Part shown: piece after piece, positions 15,173 to 22,659 of the stretch
How the letters are laid out: each line of letters starts with the position of its first letter
Position numbering within the stretch: the stretch's first letter is position 1
From: a virus
IMG/VR virus record: IMGVR_UViG_3300021961_000464
Span: 1-28,482 of that record
Direction: 5' to 3' (one strand)
DNA: 28,482 bases
Made by a program: the position numbers and the translations under genes
Notes under the pieces: generated by a model
What the model was told of the DNA's origin: nothing
Database searches by the model: none
Seen by the model: only the letters and a program-made list of their open reading frames with translations

Positions 15173-17095
15173 TTAAGCTCCTTTCAGTGCAGCAAGTTCG
15201 GCTTTCACCGTGTCGAGTTCAGATTTGAGTTCTTGGATGGCTGCGGTCAACAGCGGAACAATTTCCGTGTAGTTGACACCCCAGTAGTTCTGCTCACCAG
15301 ATCGTGGATCAGTTTCATGGGTTGGCACATCAACGACTTCTGGTAGCACTTGATGGAGTTCTTGTGCAATGAAACCAAGATTCTGAGCATTTGCCGCATC
15401 ACGCTTCCATGAGAACCACACTGGATTCATTGCCTGAACTTTGGCAAGCGCCCCAGTGATGCCGCCAGTCACATTCTTGAGTCGTGCGTCAGAAGAACTT
15501 GTCCAACTTGTGCCTCCGTTCGCAACATACGGGCCTTGCGTATATACGATTCCATTGCTTATACTACCTATAGGGGAGGTATAAGTAGTAATGTTGCTAC
15601 CAAAATTGATCCGGGATGAATAGTCATTAACTGAATAAATGAATCCAGTACTAGTTGGTGCAAAGCCATAACCAACAGACCCATAATTCCCGCTTGGTGC
15701 GCCAATAGAAATACAGCCATAGCCCCCGTTGTTGTAATCCGCAACCAACAGCATGACGCCAGCCGCTTGATTAAGAGCGGTAATTGAATTGCCTACGGTA
15801 AATGCACCGTTTCCATTCCCGTAAAACCTCGGATTCCCATCCCCATCCGACAGCACGATGTAGTTGCTGGAGGTGCGGATGTCGAGGCCACCTTGGTTGC
15901 CGGTGTAAGCACCAATGATGGTGTTTTTCTGACCCGTTGTAATTGCAGAACCAGACCCATATCCAATCGCAGTGTTGTACCCATTCGTGTCGGCTGTTCT
16001 GTTGCTAGCATTAAGTGCCTGCCAACCAACAGCAGTGTTATAAGAGGCGGTGGTGTTGGAAACAAGAGATTGACCTCCTACCGCAGTGTTGTATGAACCG
16101 CCTGTTAACGCACTAAGAACTGCTCGCCCAATACCGACGTTATCCTGTCCTGTGACGCCCGCACTGTTGTTCATTACATAAGAGCCAAGCGCAGTGTTAT
16201 TAGAGCCCGTAGTAATCGTTCGTCCAGCATCATTGCCAACAAGGGTGTTATCTGAGCTTGTAACAAAGTATCCAGCCCGACTGCCAACAGCAGTGTTGGT
16301 TGCGCCGGTGATGTTGGAGTAGAGAGCAGTATTTCCAACAGCAGTGTTGGTAGCCACAGCGCCTGCGCCACGGCCTACTCTTACACCGTAAACTGTTATA
16401 TCTGAGGTATCACCATCCTGATACGCCATACTTCCCAGATACTGATTCAACGGGATTTCGTTAGGGGCAGTTCCAATGTCGGATTGGGAGACAACTGGGT
16501 AGCTGTTTTCAGTGAAGGCGGTTGAAGAAACGCTGCTCAGACCAGTAAGTGAGTCAACCCACTGCGGAGCCGAGCCGCTTGAAGTCATCACACGGTTTGC
16601 AGCACCGACGGCCAACTTGGTCAGCGTCGTGCCTGTGCTGTAGTAGACCATATCCCCAGCGGTGTAGGAGGACAGGCCCGTGCCGCCATTGGAAGTAATT
16701 AGCGTACCAGCAACGGTCACCGCGCCTGAGGTCGCTGTGCTAGGCGTAAGTCCCGTGGACCCAAAAGAGATAGTGTTAACACCCAGCGATGAAAGGTCTG
16801 CCCAAGTGGGCGCTGCTGCTCCGTTTGAGCGCAAAATTTGGCCTGAAGAACCTGCTGCTGTTAGCGCCAGGGCACTTCCCGTTCCGTACTGAACGCCACC
16901 ATTTGTGGGCGTTACCGTACTTGACCCATACCCGATAGACAACAACCTAACATTGCCGCTACTGTTTTTATAAAACAATTTACCGTCAGCAATGTTGATC
17001 GCAAGCTCACCGCTGACGAGGTTACCCGCTGTAGGCTCAGCCGCAGCCGTGGTCGAGTAGTAGAGGGATATAGGGGTGAACCCTGATGCTGCCAT
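15173..17095 (-). CDS. Tail fibre/spike with YadA-like head repeats and C-terminal S74 self-cleaving chaperone domain (640 aa)
   Basis: The N-terminus (GFTPISLYYSTTAAAEPTAG, then GELAINIADGKLFYKN) is typical of phage fibres that attach to the virion. A GGTGLSSYTAGDMVYYS module follows (about residues 138-180). Residues about 240-402 hold nine NTAVG-type repeats like the head of trimeric autotransporters, which form a beta-roll trimer. The C-terminus is a peptidase S74 (intramolecular chaperone) domain: SDARLKN gives the predicted Ser535/Lys540 dyad, followed by NPVWFSWKRD, NLGFIAQELHQVLPEVV, NYTEIVPLLTAAIQEL and a terminal coiled coil. By analogy with phage endosialidases, the trimer would fold with this domain and then cleave just before Ser535. 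It is likely a receptor-binding protein. A GAGGAC ribosome binding site precedes the ATG. Confidence 0.88.
   Translation of the reverse strand: MAASGFTPISLYYSTTAAAEPTAGNLVSGELAINIADGKLFYKNSSGNVRLLSIGYGSSTVTPTNGGVQYGTGSALALTAAGSSGQILRSNGAAAPTWADLSSLGVNTISFGSTGLTPSTATSGAVTVAGTLITSNGGTGLSSYTAGDMVYYSTGTTLTKLAVGAANRVMTSSGSAPQWVDSLTGLSSVSSTAFTENSYPVVSQSDIGTAPNEIPLNQYLGSMAYQDGDTSDITVYGVRVGRGAGAVATNTAVGNTALYSNITGATNTAVGSRAGYFVTSSDNTLVGNDAGRTITTGSNNTALGSYVMNNSAGVTGQDNVGIGRAVLSALTGGSYNTAVGGQSLVSNTTASYNTAVGWQALNASNRTADTNGYNTAIGYGSGSAITTGQKNTIIGAYTGNQGGLDIRTSSNYIVLSDGDGNPRFYGNGNGAFTVGNSITALNQAAGVMLLVADYNNGGYGCISIGAPSGNYGSVGYGFAPTSTGFIYSVNDYSSRINFGSNITTYTSPIGSISNGIVYTQGPYVANGGTSWTSSSDARLKNVTGGITGALAKVQAMNPVWFSWKRDAANAQNLGFIAQELHQVLPEVVDVPTHETDPRSGEQNYWGVNYTEIVPLLTAAIQELKSELDTVKAELAALKGA
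15890..16378 (-). repeat. Nine YadA-like NTAVG repeats in the 640-aa fibre
   Basis: The encoded repeats start near residues 250, 267, 283, 300, 319, 336, 353, 374 and 391: NTAVGNTAL, NTAVGSRAG, NTLVGNDAG, NTALGSYVM, NVGIGRAVL, NTAVGGQSL, NTAVGWQAL, NTAIGYGSG and NTIIGAYTG. Spacing is 16-21 residues. This is the pattern of left-handed parallel beta-roll heads of trimeric adhesins. DNA identity between copies is moderate (recurring GCAGTGTT cores on the plus strand), so slippage or recombination could change copy number. Confidence 0.85.
16556..16684 (-). repeat. GGTG-SYTAGD fibre module, copy in the 640-aa fibre
   Basis: The encoded segment is GGTGLSSYTAGDMVYYSTGT, then TLTKLAVGAANRVMTSSGSA and PQW. 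The same 43-residue module occurs three times in the upstream 866-aa fibre (18558-18686, 17583-17711, 17322-17450). These related DNA stretches are possible sites for recombination between the two fibre genes. Confidence 0.8.
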
Positions 17096-17108
17096 GATTT
17101 CAGTCCTC

Positions 17109-19709
17109 TCAGAAAGTGCCGCCTGCGACGCCGCCAGTTGCGGTCAAAATACCCGTCGAAGGGTTAAAGCTCAACTTGGTTGAAGTGACCTTAGTGGGAA
17201 GGTTGCCAGTGTTTGTCGTGACCCAGACGGGATACATTGTTGCGTTGGTGGTTGCATCGTCCGTAATGCCTACGTTTACAGCGTTTGTGGCAGTACCAAC
17301 CGTGATACCTGAAGGTATTGACCACTGGGGTGCTGACCCTGATGAGGTCAGGATGTAGGTGTTTGAGCCAATAGCTAACTTTGAAAGCGTTGTACCCGAG
17401 GCGTAATAAAGAAGATCGCCTGCGTTGTAGCTCGATACGCCAGTGCCACCTCGGCCTGTGGCGAGTTCCCCTGCCCAACCTAACGTAAGTGACGCCGCAT
17501 TCAGTAGTGCAGTTGAAGGGCTGCCACCCAGCGTTAGCGTAACGTTGGTGTCATCGGTTTTAGTCAGTGCGGCTGCAGCCGACCATTGCGGCGCAGTGCC
17601 CGAGCTTGAAAGGTAGGCACCACTCGCTCCTACCGTTAGCTTATTGAGTGTGGTTGCTGCGGTGGCGTAGATGAGGTCTCCAGCCGTGTAGGAGGTAATA
17701 TTCGTACCACCAAAATCCACAGGTACCGTGTTGAGCGAAATAACCGTACCAGAAACCTGAATGGGCGAAGTCCCTGTGTACACCTGGGACGTTGAAAACT
17801 CCGCAAACGTAATAGCCGTGGTCCCAAAGGTGATCGTGCCCACTGTGGTCAAGACGTATGAAGTGCCTTTGTTAACAGTACCGTTCTGAACGAAAAAGTA
17901 ATCATTCAGACTCAAGTCACCTGTGCCCGTGCCGTAGCTGTCAGCATCGGTAGCGCGGGTCAGGACCAACCCACCCGTAGCCCAGGTGTAAATGCCGTTG
18001 TACGCTTGGTTTATCTCGTCTTTAACGAGGATGCGATTAGTGTTAGCAAGCGAGTAACCATCCAACGTCGTAAGTGCTACGGAAAGCGTAATCGTCGCGC
18101 CAACACCACTCGCACCGTTGTTATAAATAACAGTACCCCCAGTCTGGGTCGCAAGGTCTTGCGTCGTGGCGGCTTGAACAGGTTGATGATAGGTCAGGCC
18201 TGTTGACACCAACCCGTCAACGTACTGCTTAGTGGTTAGTTCAAACGCTGTTGAGGGGTCTTGCGTAACGCTAACAGTAGTCAACCCACCCAGGGTCAGT
18301 GAGGTGGCCCCAAGGGCGATCGAAGTGGTGCCTATAGTTACCGCAGAGTTAGAAAGCGCAGCGTTGGGTATGCCTGAAAAGTTAGTGCCCGTCAGCGAAG
18401 GCGAGTTGCTGTAAGAGGGGGTTGAACCACCAACCAACACCCCTGAACCCGCAGCGAGCATGCTCGTTGCACCAGAACCTGTTTGATACGGTATAGAGCC
18501 AGCAGCACCACCCGCAAGGTTTGTCGCTGTGCCTACGCTCAGGGTTGAGCCATTCACCCACTGAGGGGCGGCTCCCGTTGAGGTCATGACCTGATTGACG
18601 CTCCCAATTGTTAACTTTGAGAGCGTCGTATTCCCCGAGGCGTAAAGTGTGTCCCCAATGGCATAGCCACTTATGTTGGTGCCACCTTGCACAACGGGCA
18701 AAGTGCCCGAGGTGATTTGAGAAGCCGAAATAGCAATTGAAGTGTTAGAAGCTGCCGTCAAACGGCCTTTTGCATCAACCGTAAACTGTGCTACTTGAGA
18801 TGCCGACCCATAGCTGGCAGCCGTTACTGCGGTGTTCACCAGTGAAGGTGTGATGTTGACTCTGGAGTTCGCTGGGTCATCTACGGGAGTCAGCACTACG
18901 TCCGTTCCCGTGATCAGGTTCAACGCGGGTTCAGAGCCGATGAGCGCCCCGTCAAGCTGAATGGCGACGTTACCCCCACCACCACCCCCACCACCTAACG
19001 AACCCCAAGCCGAGCCGTTATAGCCCTCAAATTGCGCCAGCGACGTATTAAAACGCATGGCCCCTGCCGAGGGTAGCGCAGTGCGCTGACCCGTAGTGCC
19101 CGAAGGTACTCGTACCGAGCCTGTGCCTGGCAGGGTTGGGTTAGAGGCTATGCCGATTTGCGGATTGCTAGCCCCCGACCCATCAGCTATCGTTATCTGA
19201 TCAGCCACGCCCTCGAGCGTCACGACTTGCGCCCCGCCACCCGAAGTCCTAACGACTAAGCCCGCGCCCGTGGTGAGGCCGGCGACCTGTGCCGCGTAGC
19301 CGGCGAGCGAAATCGTGGGGTTACCCGCTATGCCGTCCCCGTTTGTAACACTCAACCCGTTACCGCTATAGGTAAAAGTGCGTGCCGTGAGTGTGGCAGC
19401 CCCCGTTTTGACTTGCAATCCCGTGCCCGAAGTGATCAAACTCGCCGGAGCACCCGAAAGGGCCAGAGCCAACGTTGACCCTGCGCCATTGTCGGTCAGC
19501 GTAAGACCGTTACCCGGTGTTGAAAGCAACCGTGAATCGGGCAATCCCGCCTCGGAAGTCGCAGTCAAAAAGCTAAATGTCAACGTCGGCGCATTGGCGA
19601 TATCGGCTACGGTGGTCTTAACGGTACCGCCGTCCTGCACGATAGGCACTAGCTCGGTACCAGTGAGCGCGTTCGCGGTAGGCAACTGCGTGATAGTCTG
19701 ATTAGCCAT
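17109..19709 (-). CDS. Modular tail fibre protein (866 aa)
   Basis: The first 35 residues (ITQLPTANALTGTELVPIVQ, then DGGTVKTTVADI) match the start of the 194-aa C1q-like protein and look like a shared virion-docking peptide. A Gly-rich repeat region follows (40-235), then a polyglycine stretch (about 239-246) and VDAKGRLTAA (about 311-320), a common fibre motif. A GGTNISGYAIGDTLY module is at 342-384. A typical phage fibre domain (about 480-640) has STAFELTTKQYVDGLVSTGL, ILVKDEINQAYNGIYTWATG and GTTAITFAEFS. Two further GGTN/GGTG modules lie at 667-709 and 754-796. The end is STGILTATGGVAGGTF, without a receptor-binding or S74 domain, so it may act as a connector fibre for the 640-aa protein encoded next. 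The ATG overlaps the previous stop (TAATG). Confidence 0.85.
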   Translation of the reverse strand: MANQTITQLPTANALTGTELVPIVQDGGTVKTTVADIANAPTLTFSFLTATSEAGLPDSRLLSTPGNGLTLTDNGAGSTLALALSGAPASLITSGTGLQVKTGAATLTARTFTYSGNGLSVTNGDGIAGNPTISLAGYAAQVAGLTTGAGLVVRTSGGGAQVVTLEGVADQITIADGSGASNPQIGIASNPTLPGTGSVRVPSGTTGQRTALPSAGAMRFNTSLAQFEGYNGSAWGSLGGGGGGGGNVAIQLDGALIGSEPALNLITGTDVVLTPVDDPANSRVNITPSLVNTAVTAASYGSASQVAQFTVDAKGRLTAASNTSIAISASQITSGTLPVVQGGTNISGYAIGDTLYASGNTTLSKLTIGSVNQVMTSTGAAPQWVNGSTLSVGTATNLAGGAAGSIPYQTGSGATSMLAAGSGVLVGGSTPSYSNSPSLTGTNFSGIPNAALSNSAVTIGTTSIALGATSLTLGGLTTVSVTQDPSTAFELTTKQYVDGLVSTGLTYHQPVQAATTQDLATQTGGTVIYNNGASGVGATITLSVALTTLDGYSLANTNRILVKDEINQAYNGIYTWATGGLVLTRATDADSYGTGTGDLSLNDYFFVQNGTVNKGTSYVLTTVGTITFGTTAITFAEFSTSQVYTGTSPIQVSGTVISLNTVPVDFGGTNITSYTAGDLIYATAATTLNKLTVGASGAYLSSSGTAPQWSAAAALTKTDDTNVTLTLGGSPSTALLNAASLTLGWAGELATGRGGTGVSSYNAGDLLYYASGTTLSKLAIGSNTYILTSSGSAPQWSIPSGITVGTATNAVNVGITDDATTNATMYPVWVTTNTGNLPTKVTSTKLSFNPSTGILTATGGVAGGTF
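17322..17450 (-). repeat. GGTG-SYNAGD fibre module, third copy in the 866-aa fibre
   Basis: It encodes GGTGVSSYNAGDLLYYASGT, then TLSKLAIGSNTYILTSSGSA and PQW (about residues 754-796). It is the copy most like the one in the 640-aa fibre. The first copy in this protein is at 18558-18686. Confidence 0.8.
17583..17711 (-). repeat. GGTN-SYTAGD fibre module, second copy in the 866-aa fibre
   Basis: It encodes GGTNITSYTAGDLIYATAAT, then TLNKLTVGASGAYLSSSGTA and PQW (about residues 667-709). It matches the other three copies in length and order of motifs. Confidence 0.8.
18558..18686 (-). repeat. GGTN-GYAIGD fibre module, first copy in the 866-aa fibre
   Basis: It encodes GGTNISGYAIGDTLYASGNT, then TLSKLTIGSVNQVMTSTGAA and PQW (about residues 342-384). 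It stands about 280 residues before the second copy, with a different fibre domain between them. Confidence 0.8.
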
Positions 19710-20050
19710 TATGGTGAAATCGCTATTCCATCAAGATTCCCATTGTTCTCGGGCGTCTGGGTATTGCCTTCGGTTGAAAGTATAACGCTTTGTTGATTAT
19801 TGGTGACGAGGTTGTTCTGAATCGCCGCTACGGAAACATCAGGCCGAGGGAAACGCAAATTAATGCGCTCGGTCTGCCGTGCTGGAAGGCGATACGGATC
19901 TTTTTGATCCGCGCAGTTCTCATTACAAACCCTCAAACCCGCAAAGTTCGGGTCATTCATCAACACCGAATACGGGCGTTTCATCCGGCAACGGTCGCAG
20001 ATCGCAATCGCCAGCGATGAGTATCCGGTGGTGTCAAGGAAGATAGGCAT
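19709..20050 (-). CDS. CxxC / CxxxC putative zinc-binding phage protein (113 aa)
   Basis: Cys18 and Cys21 (AICDRCRMK) pair with Cys42 and Cys46 (VCNENCADQ), a spacing that would suit a zinc knuckle. It is followed by DPYRLPARQTERINLRFPRP and a Gln/Asn-rich tail. I recall this same arrangement (FLDTTG-x-SSLAIA-x-CDRC, then DP-x-RLPARQ) in small proteins near the tail genes of uncultured phages, with no known role. The gene starts 1 base after the adaptor stop and its own stop overlaps the fibre start (TAATG). It could be a small structural or assembly factor. A metal-binding role is inference. Confidence 0.75.
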   Translation of the reverse strand: MPIFLDTTGYSSLAIAICDRCRMKRPYSVLMNDPNFAGLRVCNENCADQKDPYRLPARQTERINLRFPRPDVSVAAIQNNLVTNNQQSVILSTEGNTQTPENNGNLDGIAISP

Positions 20051-20051
20051 G

Positions 20052-21122
20052 TCAGGCCGTGTAAACGCTAATATTCGGCGCGAAGTAAATAGGAGAACGG
20101 TCGCGTTCTTCTTGCTCGGCCAGGTTCAGGTACTTTTCGGCTTGCGTTTCGAGGTACTGAACGCGGTCGAGAGGGACTGCGGGCAGTTCGAGCGACAACT
20201 GGTGGCTGAGCATAGCGAGTGTGGCGAGGTACCACCTCTGAGGTATCTGCAGGTCATCGGTAAGCCGCCCAACGTCCATGATTTGCTTCGAATACCAAAC
20301 GGTCATCTGCACAAACGGATCTGAAGGCGTCGGCCAGAGGTAAATTTCAGGCTGCGGAATGGTGCGGTTGAACCAGAACTGATAAGGTTGGTTGGCCGTG
20401 AAGTTCTTGTTAGGCAAGTTGGTGTAATCATCACGGTTCAGGCGCGACATCGTGATCTCGCGACTGTTGTTACCCACGTACCACTCACGCAGTGCTAACG
20501 TCGTGCCCCCTGAGGCCTCAATTCGGTAATACCGAACGGTCTGACCGGGGTCAATGTCATACCACAACCATTGATTGTCAGTCACCGCCGTAGTGCCGAC
20601 GTTCTCAAGTGTGTTCCAAGTCGACCCATCAGCTGAATACTTCAGGGTGAAGGTCCAAGTGGCACTTCCACCACCCGAAACATAAGGCAGCACACCGATA
20701 GATCCCGCATAAACGGGGTTATCTGTTCCGAAATCGACCGTAATGTTGCCGTTAGCTGAGGTCTGCTGGCAGTACGTGTCGACGTCATTGTCGGCTACGT
20801 TGCTGACCGTTCCCCCAGCCGAGGTGCTATAGCTACCCGTGGGGCGGTTCATAGTGCGATACAGCGCATTCAGCACATCATTAGCCCCAACGGGCAACTT
20901 GTAAATGTATTTGTCGGGGGTCAGACCGATGACTTCTTTTTCAACCGCCCAGTACTGTATACCGATATTGATCAAATTGGTCATCACAAAGCCCAGCGAC
21001 TCCCGCGCCGTAAGCAGCTGCTCGCTGGTGAGCTCTTCGGCCAGCTTTCCGCATCGCCGAGCGGCATGGTCGATGAGCGTCTGGACGTTGTAGATCTGAC
21101 CGTAAGTGTCTGAGTAAGCCAT
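20052..21122 (-). CDS. Head-tail adaptor-like protein with nested F5/8C (discoidin) domain (356 aa)
   Basis: The outer parts look like a head-completion/adaptor protein (P22 gp4-like). The N-terminal helices are VQTLIDHAARRCGKLAEELT, QLLTARESLGFVMTNLINIG and WAVEKEVIGL. After the insert come NREITMSRLNR-type residues, RDDYTNLPNKNF, PQPEIYLWPTPSDPFVQMTV and helices RWYLATLAMLSHQLSLELPA and VQYLETQAEKYLNLAEQEER. Between about residues 96 and 216 sits a jelly-roll resembling F5/8 type C domains: a VADNDVDTYCQQTSANGNIT start, NITVDFGTDNPVYAGSIGV, FTLKYSADGSTWNTLENVGT, and RYYRIEASGGTTLALREWYV. The adaptor would dock under the portal, and the insert would project outward, perhaps to bind glycans. 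This is the first adaptor after the capsid genes. Confidence 0.8.
   Translation of the reverse strand: MAYSDTYGQIYNVQTLIDHAARRCGKLAEELTSEQLLTARESLGFVMTNLINIGIQYWAVEKEVIGLTPDKYIYKLPVGANDVLNALYRTMNRPTGSYSTSAGGTVSNVADNDVDTYCQQTSANGNITVDFGTDNPVYAGSIGVLPYVSGGGSATWTFTLKYSADGSTWNTLENVGTTAVTDNQWLWYDIDPGQTVRYYRIEASGGTTLALREWYVGNNSREITMSRLNRDDYTNLPNKNFTANQPYQFWFNRTIPQPEIYLWPTPSDPFVQMTVWYSKQIMDVGRLTDDLQIPQRWYLATLAMLSHQLSLELPAVPLDRVQYLETQAEKYLNLAEQEERDRSPIYFAPNISVYTA
20475..20837 (-). other. Inserted F5/8 type C-like domain within the adaptor gene
   Basis: This segment encodes about residues 96-216. It has the sequence order of a discoidin fold (D-x-D-x-T-Y/W ... DFG/DLG ... S-x-DG-x-TW ... RY-x-RI ... 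AL-RE-x-x-V) and begins and ends within what otherwise reads as one adaptor protein. The domain boundaries are estimated by eye. Confidence 0.7.
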
Positions 21123-21128
21123 CTTCGT

Positions 21129-21533
21129 TCACCACCCAGGGCAGTTCCAGCGTTTCATAGAAGCCCGAGCCCGTGACCCGCGCTCAGACTTACGTGCTAC
21201 GGGACCCATCCGGGCACAAAACGAATCGCGCCGTGGGCCGCCTTCGGGCTGAGGAGCTTTCAGGTTTGAGCCGGTGGCTCGGTTGTACTTGGCGCGGCCT
21301 TTCGCCGTGAGACCCGCGCCCTGAGACGCCGGTAACTTTTCACCGCGACCGATCGCAAGGCTCGGACCACCGTTCTTAAGCCGTTCAGGAAGTTTTGCAT
21401 ACGATTTCCCTTTCACATTGGACTGCGTAAACTCTGCAGCCACATCAGGTCGAATGCCTACTTTCTTGGCAAACTTTGGATTATTCTCAGCCGCTTTCAT
21501 CAGCCGGAACTGTGCTTTAGTCTTGGCAGGCAT
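21129..21533 (-). CDS. Basic phage protein with C-terminal Cys/Arg motif, DUF6321-like (134 aa)
   Basis: A very basic protein. The N-terminal half (MPAKTKAQFRLMKAAENNPK, FAKKVGIRPDVAAEFTQSN) precedes a C-terminal motif block GLTAKGRAKYNRATGSNLKA, then PQPEGGPRRDSFCARMGPV and MKRWNCPGW. I remember this block (KGRAKYN-x-x-TG-x-NLK, then SFCARM, then R/K-W-x-C) as a phage-wide domain, probably Pfam DUF6321, with no known function. Both cysteines (FCARM and WNC) are kept. The gene is abutted by the C1q-like gene upstream and the adaptor downstream. The charge suggests binding to DNA or RNA, or packing inside the virion, which is inference. Confidence 0.8.
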   Translation of the reverse strand: MPAKTKAQFRLMKAAENNPKFAKKVGIRPDVAAEFTQSNVKGKSYAKLPERLKNGGPSLAIGRGEKLPASQGAGLTAKGRAKYNRATGSNLKAPQPEGGPRRDSFCARMGPVARKSERGSRARASMKRWNCPGW

Positions 21534-22118
21534 TTAAGCTATCTGCCCCATAGTAACAATCAACGAGGGGATGGCCGGGTACGCAGGCGTCACACTCGAT
21601 GGCAATGCTTCAAGCGTTACATCCGTCGATTCAGGCAGCCAAAACAACTGCACATAGTTGGTGGCGTTCAGATCTAAATAGAAGTTCCAAGCAGCTACCG
21701 CAAAACCAAAAATACCTGCATTCTTACGCGCTGGCACCGTAACTTGCGTGGCTGAGTTGGCAAGATCCGAACCGTTGACCTTGATCCAAATCGTAACGAT
21801 ATGCTGCTCGTTAGCGACGTTCTTGAACTGGGCGCTGAACTGAAAGTTATAAATGCCGTCATTGGGCACCGTAAAACGGCTATTGCTAACCAGGGTAATG
21901 CCGTCGGTAATATCCGTAGTGTTGCAAGTCATGGCTGTGCCAGCCGTGGTGCTTCCCGTCTGATCTAGGGTGCTGCTAAAGCCGCCATAAGCCGCGCCAA
22001 ACGCACGCAAATCACCAACAGTTGATTGCACATTCGCACCACTTTGCACTAACGGCACAAGCTCTGCGCCCGTCAGCGTTGCGGCTGCTGGCATTGCGCT
22101 AATTTTCTGGTCGGCCAT
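21534..22118 (-). CDS. C1q/TNF-like jelly-roll virion protein with fibre-type docking peptide (194 aa)
   Basis: The first 35 residues (KISAMPAAATLTGAELVPLV, then QSGANVQSTVGDLRAF) are closely similar to the start of the 866-aa fibre. The remaining part looks like a C1q/TNF jelly-roll: FTVPNDGIYNFQFSAQFKNV, HIVTIWIKVNGSDLANSAT, WNFYLDLNATNYVQLFWLPE, and PAYPAIPSLIVTMGQIA. Such proteins are common in phages as trimeric tail tips or head fibres. Its short length suggests one docking peptide carrying one trimeric knob. The ATG overlaps the stop of the 79-aa gene (TAATG). Confidence 0.8.
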   Translation of the reverse strand: MADQKISAMPAAATLTGAELVPLVQSGANVQSTVGDLRAFGAAYGGFSSTLDQTGSTTAGTAMTCNTTDITDGITLVSNSRFTVPNDGIYNFQFSAQFKNVANEQHIVTIWIKVNGSDLANSATQVTVPARKNAGIFGFAVAAWNFYLDLNATNYVQLFWLPESTDVTLEALPSSVTPAYPAIPSLIVTMGQIA

Positions 22119-22357
22119 TATGATTGCTCCAAAACAATTTTGCTGCTGTCTTCTTGCAGCACATACCCTGGCGTTGTCTCATCCAGGATATAAAACGTGG
22201 TTGGCGGCAGGGTGCCGTAAGTATCAACTACGCCGTCATCGCCAACATCAAGCCCGTAGTCAGTACCCCCGATAACGTTCTGGGCACCGACGCCTAACGC
22301 AAAGCCGTCTGAGGTGTTGGCTTGGTTGGCGACGCTTGAGTAGCCGACAGGCGCCAT
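22118..22357 (-). CDS. Small phage protein of unknown function (79 aa)
   Basis: A small acidic, Gly-rich soluble protein (GFALGVGAQNVIGGTDYGLD, VGDDGVVDTYGTLP). It ends with a strand-like tail (YVLQEDSSKIVLEQS) of the LQEDGS-I-LLE type found at the end of several phage structural proteins that I remember. Its start overlaps the previous stop (TGATG) and its stop overlaps the next start. A minor virion protein is the likeliest role, by context only. Confidence 0.75.
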   Translation of the reverse strand: MAPVGYSSVANQANTSDGFALGVGAQNVIGGTDYGLDVGDDGVVDTYGTLPPTTFYILDETTPGYVLQEDSSKIVLEQS

Positions 22358-22659
22358 CAGATACCCGCTTGAACGATTTTAAGCGTTGCCGTACCAGAGC
22401 CTGAATTAACAAGCAGTTTGATAGCCGTTACGGGGAACGCATAGTTGCCATCAGCCGCCGCAACTTCACCCGCTACTGTGGGATGACTGAACCAGGTAGA
22501 AATCGTACCACTGGGGTCGTCAAATGAGTGCTGGACGGTGTAATCAACCGTGCCTGATACCGTGACACCAAAGCCCACATTGAACGGGCTAATATTGGTA
22601 TTCATGACCACGGTGCTACTTGAGCCGACACCAGTCTTTGAAACCGATTGAACTCTCAT
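22357..22659 (-). CDS. Small beta-rich phage protein, possible virion component (100 aa)
   Basis: I choose the ATG at 22657-22659 rather than the GTG just before it, because the AAGGA site upstream is at a normal distance from the ATG and too close to the GTG. The protein (MRVQSVSKTGVGSSSTVVMN, VDYTVQHSFDDPSGTISTWF, FPVTAIKLLVNSGSGTATLK) is composed of predicted beta strands and contains no cysteine. I recall similar small proteins next to head genes of aquatic phages. It could be a head-decoration or stopper protein. It is the first gene after the hairpin at 22677-22698. Confidence 0.75.
   Translation of the reverse strand: MRVQSVSKTGVGSSSTVVMNTNISPFNVGFGVTVSGTVDYTVQHSFDDPSGTISTWFSHPTVAGEVAAADGNYAFPVTAIKLLVNSGSGTATLKIVQAGI

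Noticed and set aside
13317-19709. Possible diversity-generating retroelement target in the fibre genes
   Set aside because: No reverse transcriptase, template repeat or C-type-lectin variable end with adenine-biased codons is visible. A template elsewhere in the genome cannot be excluded.
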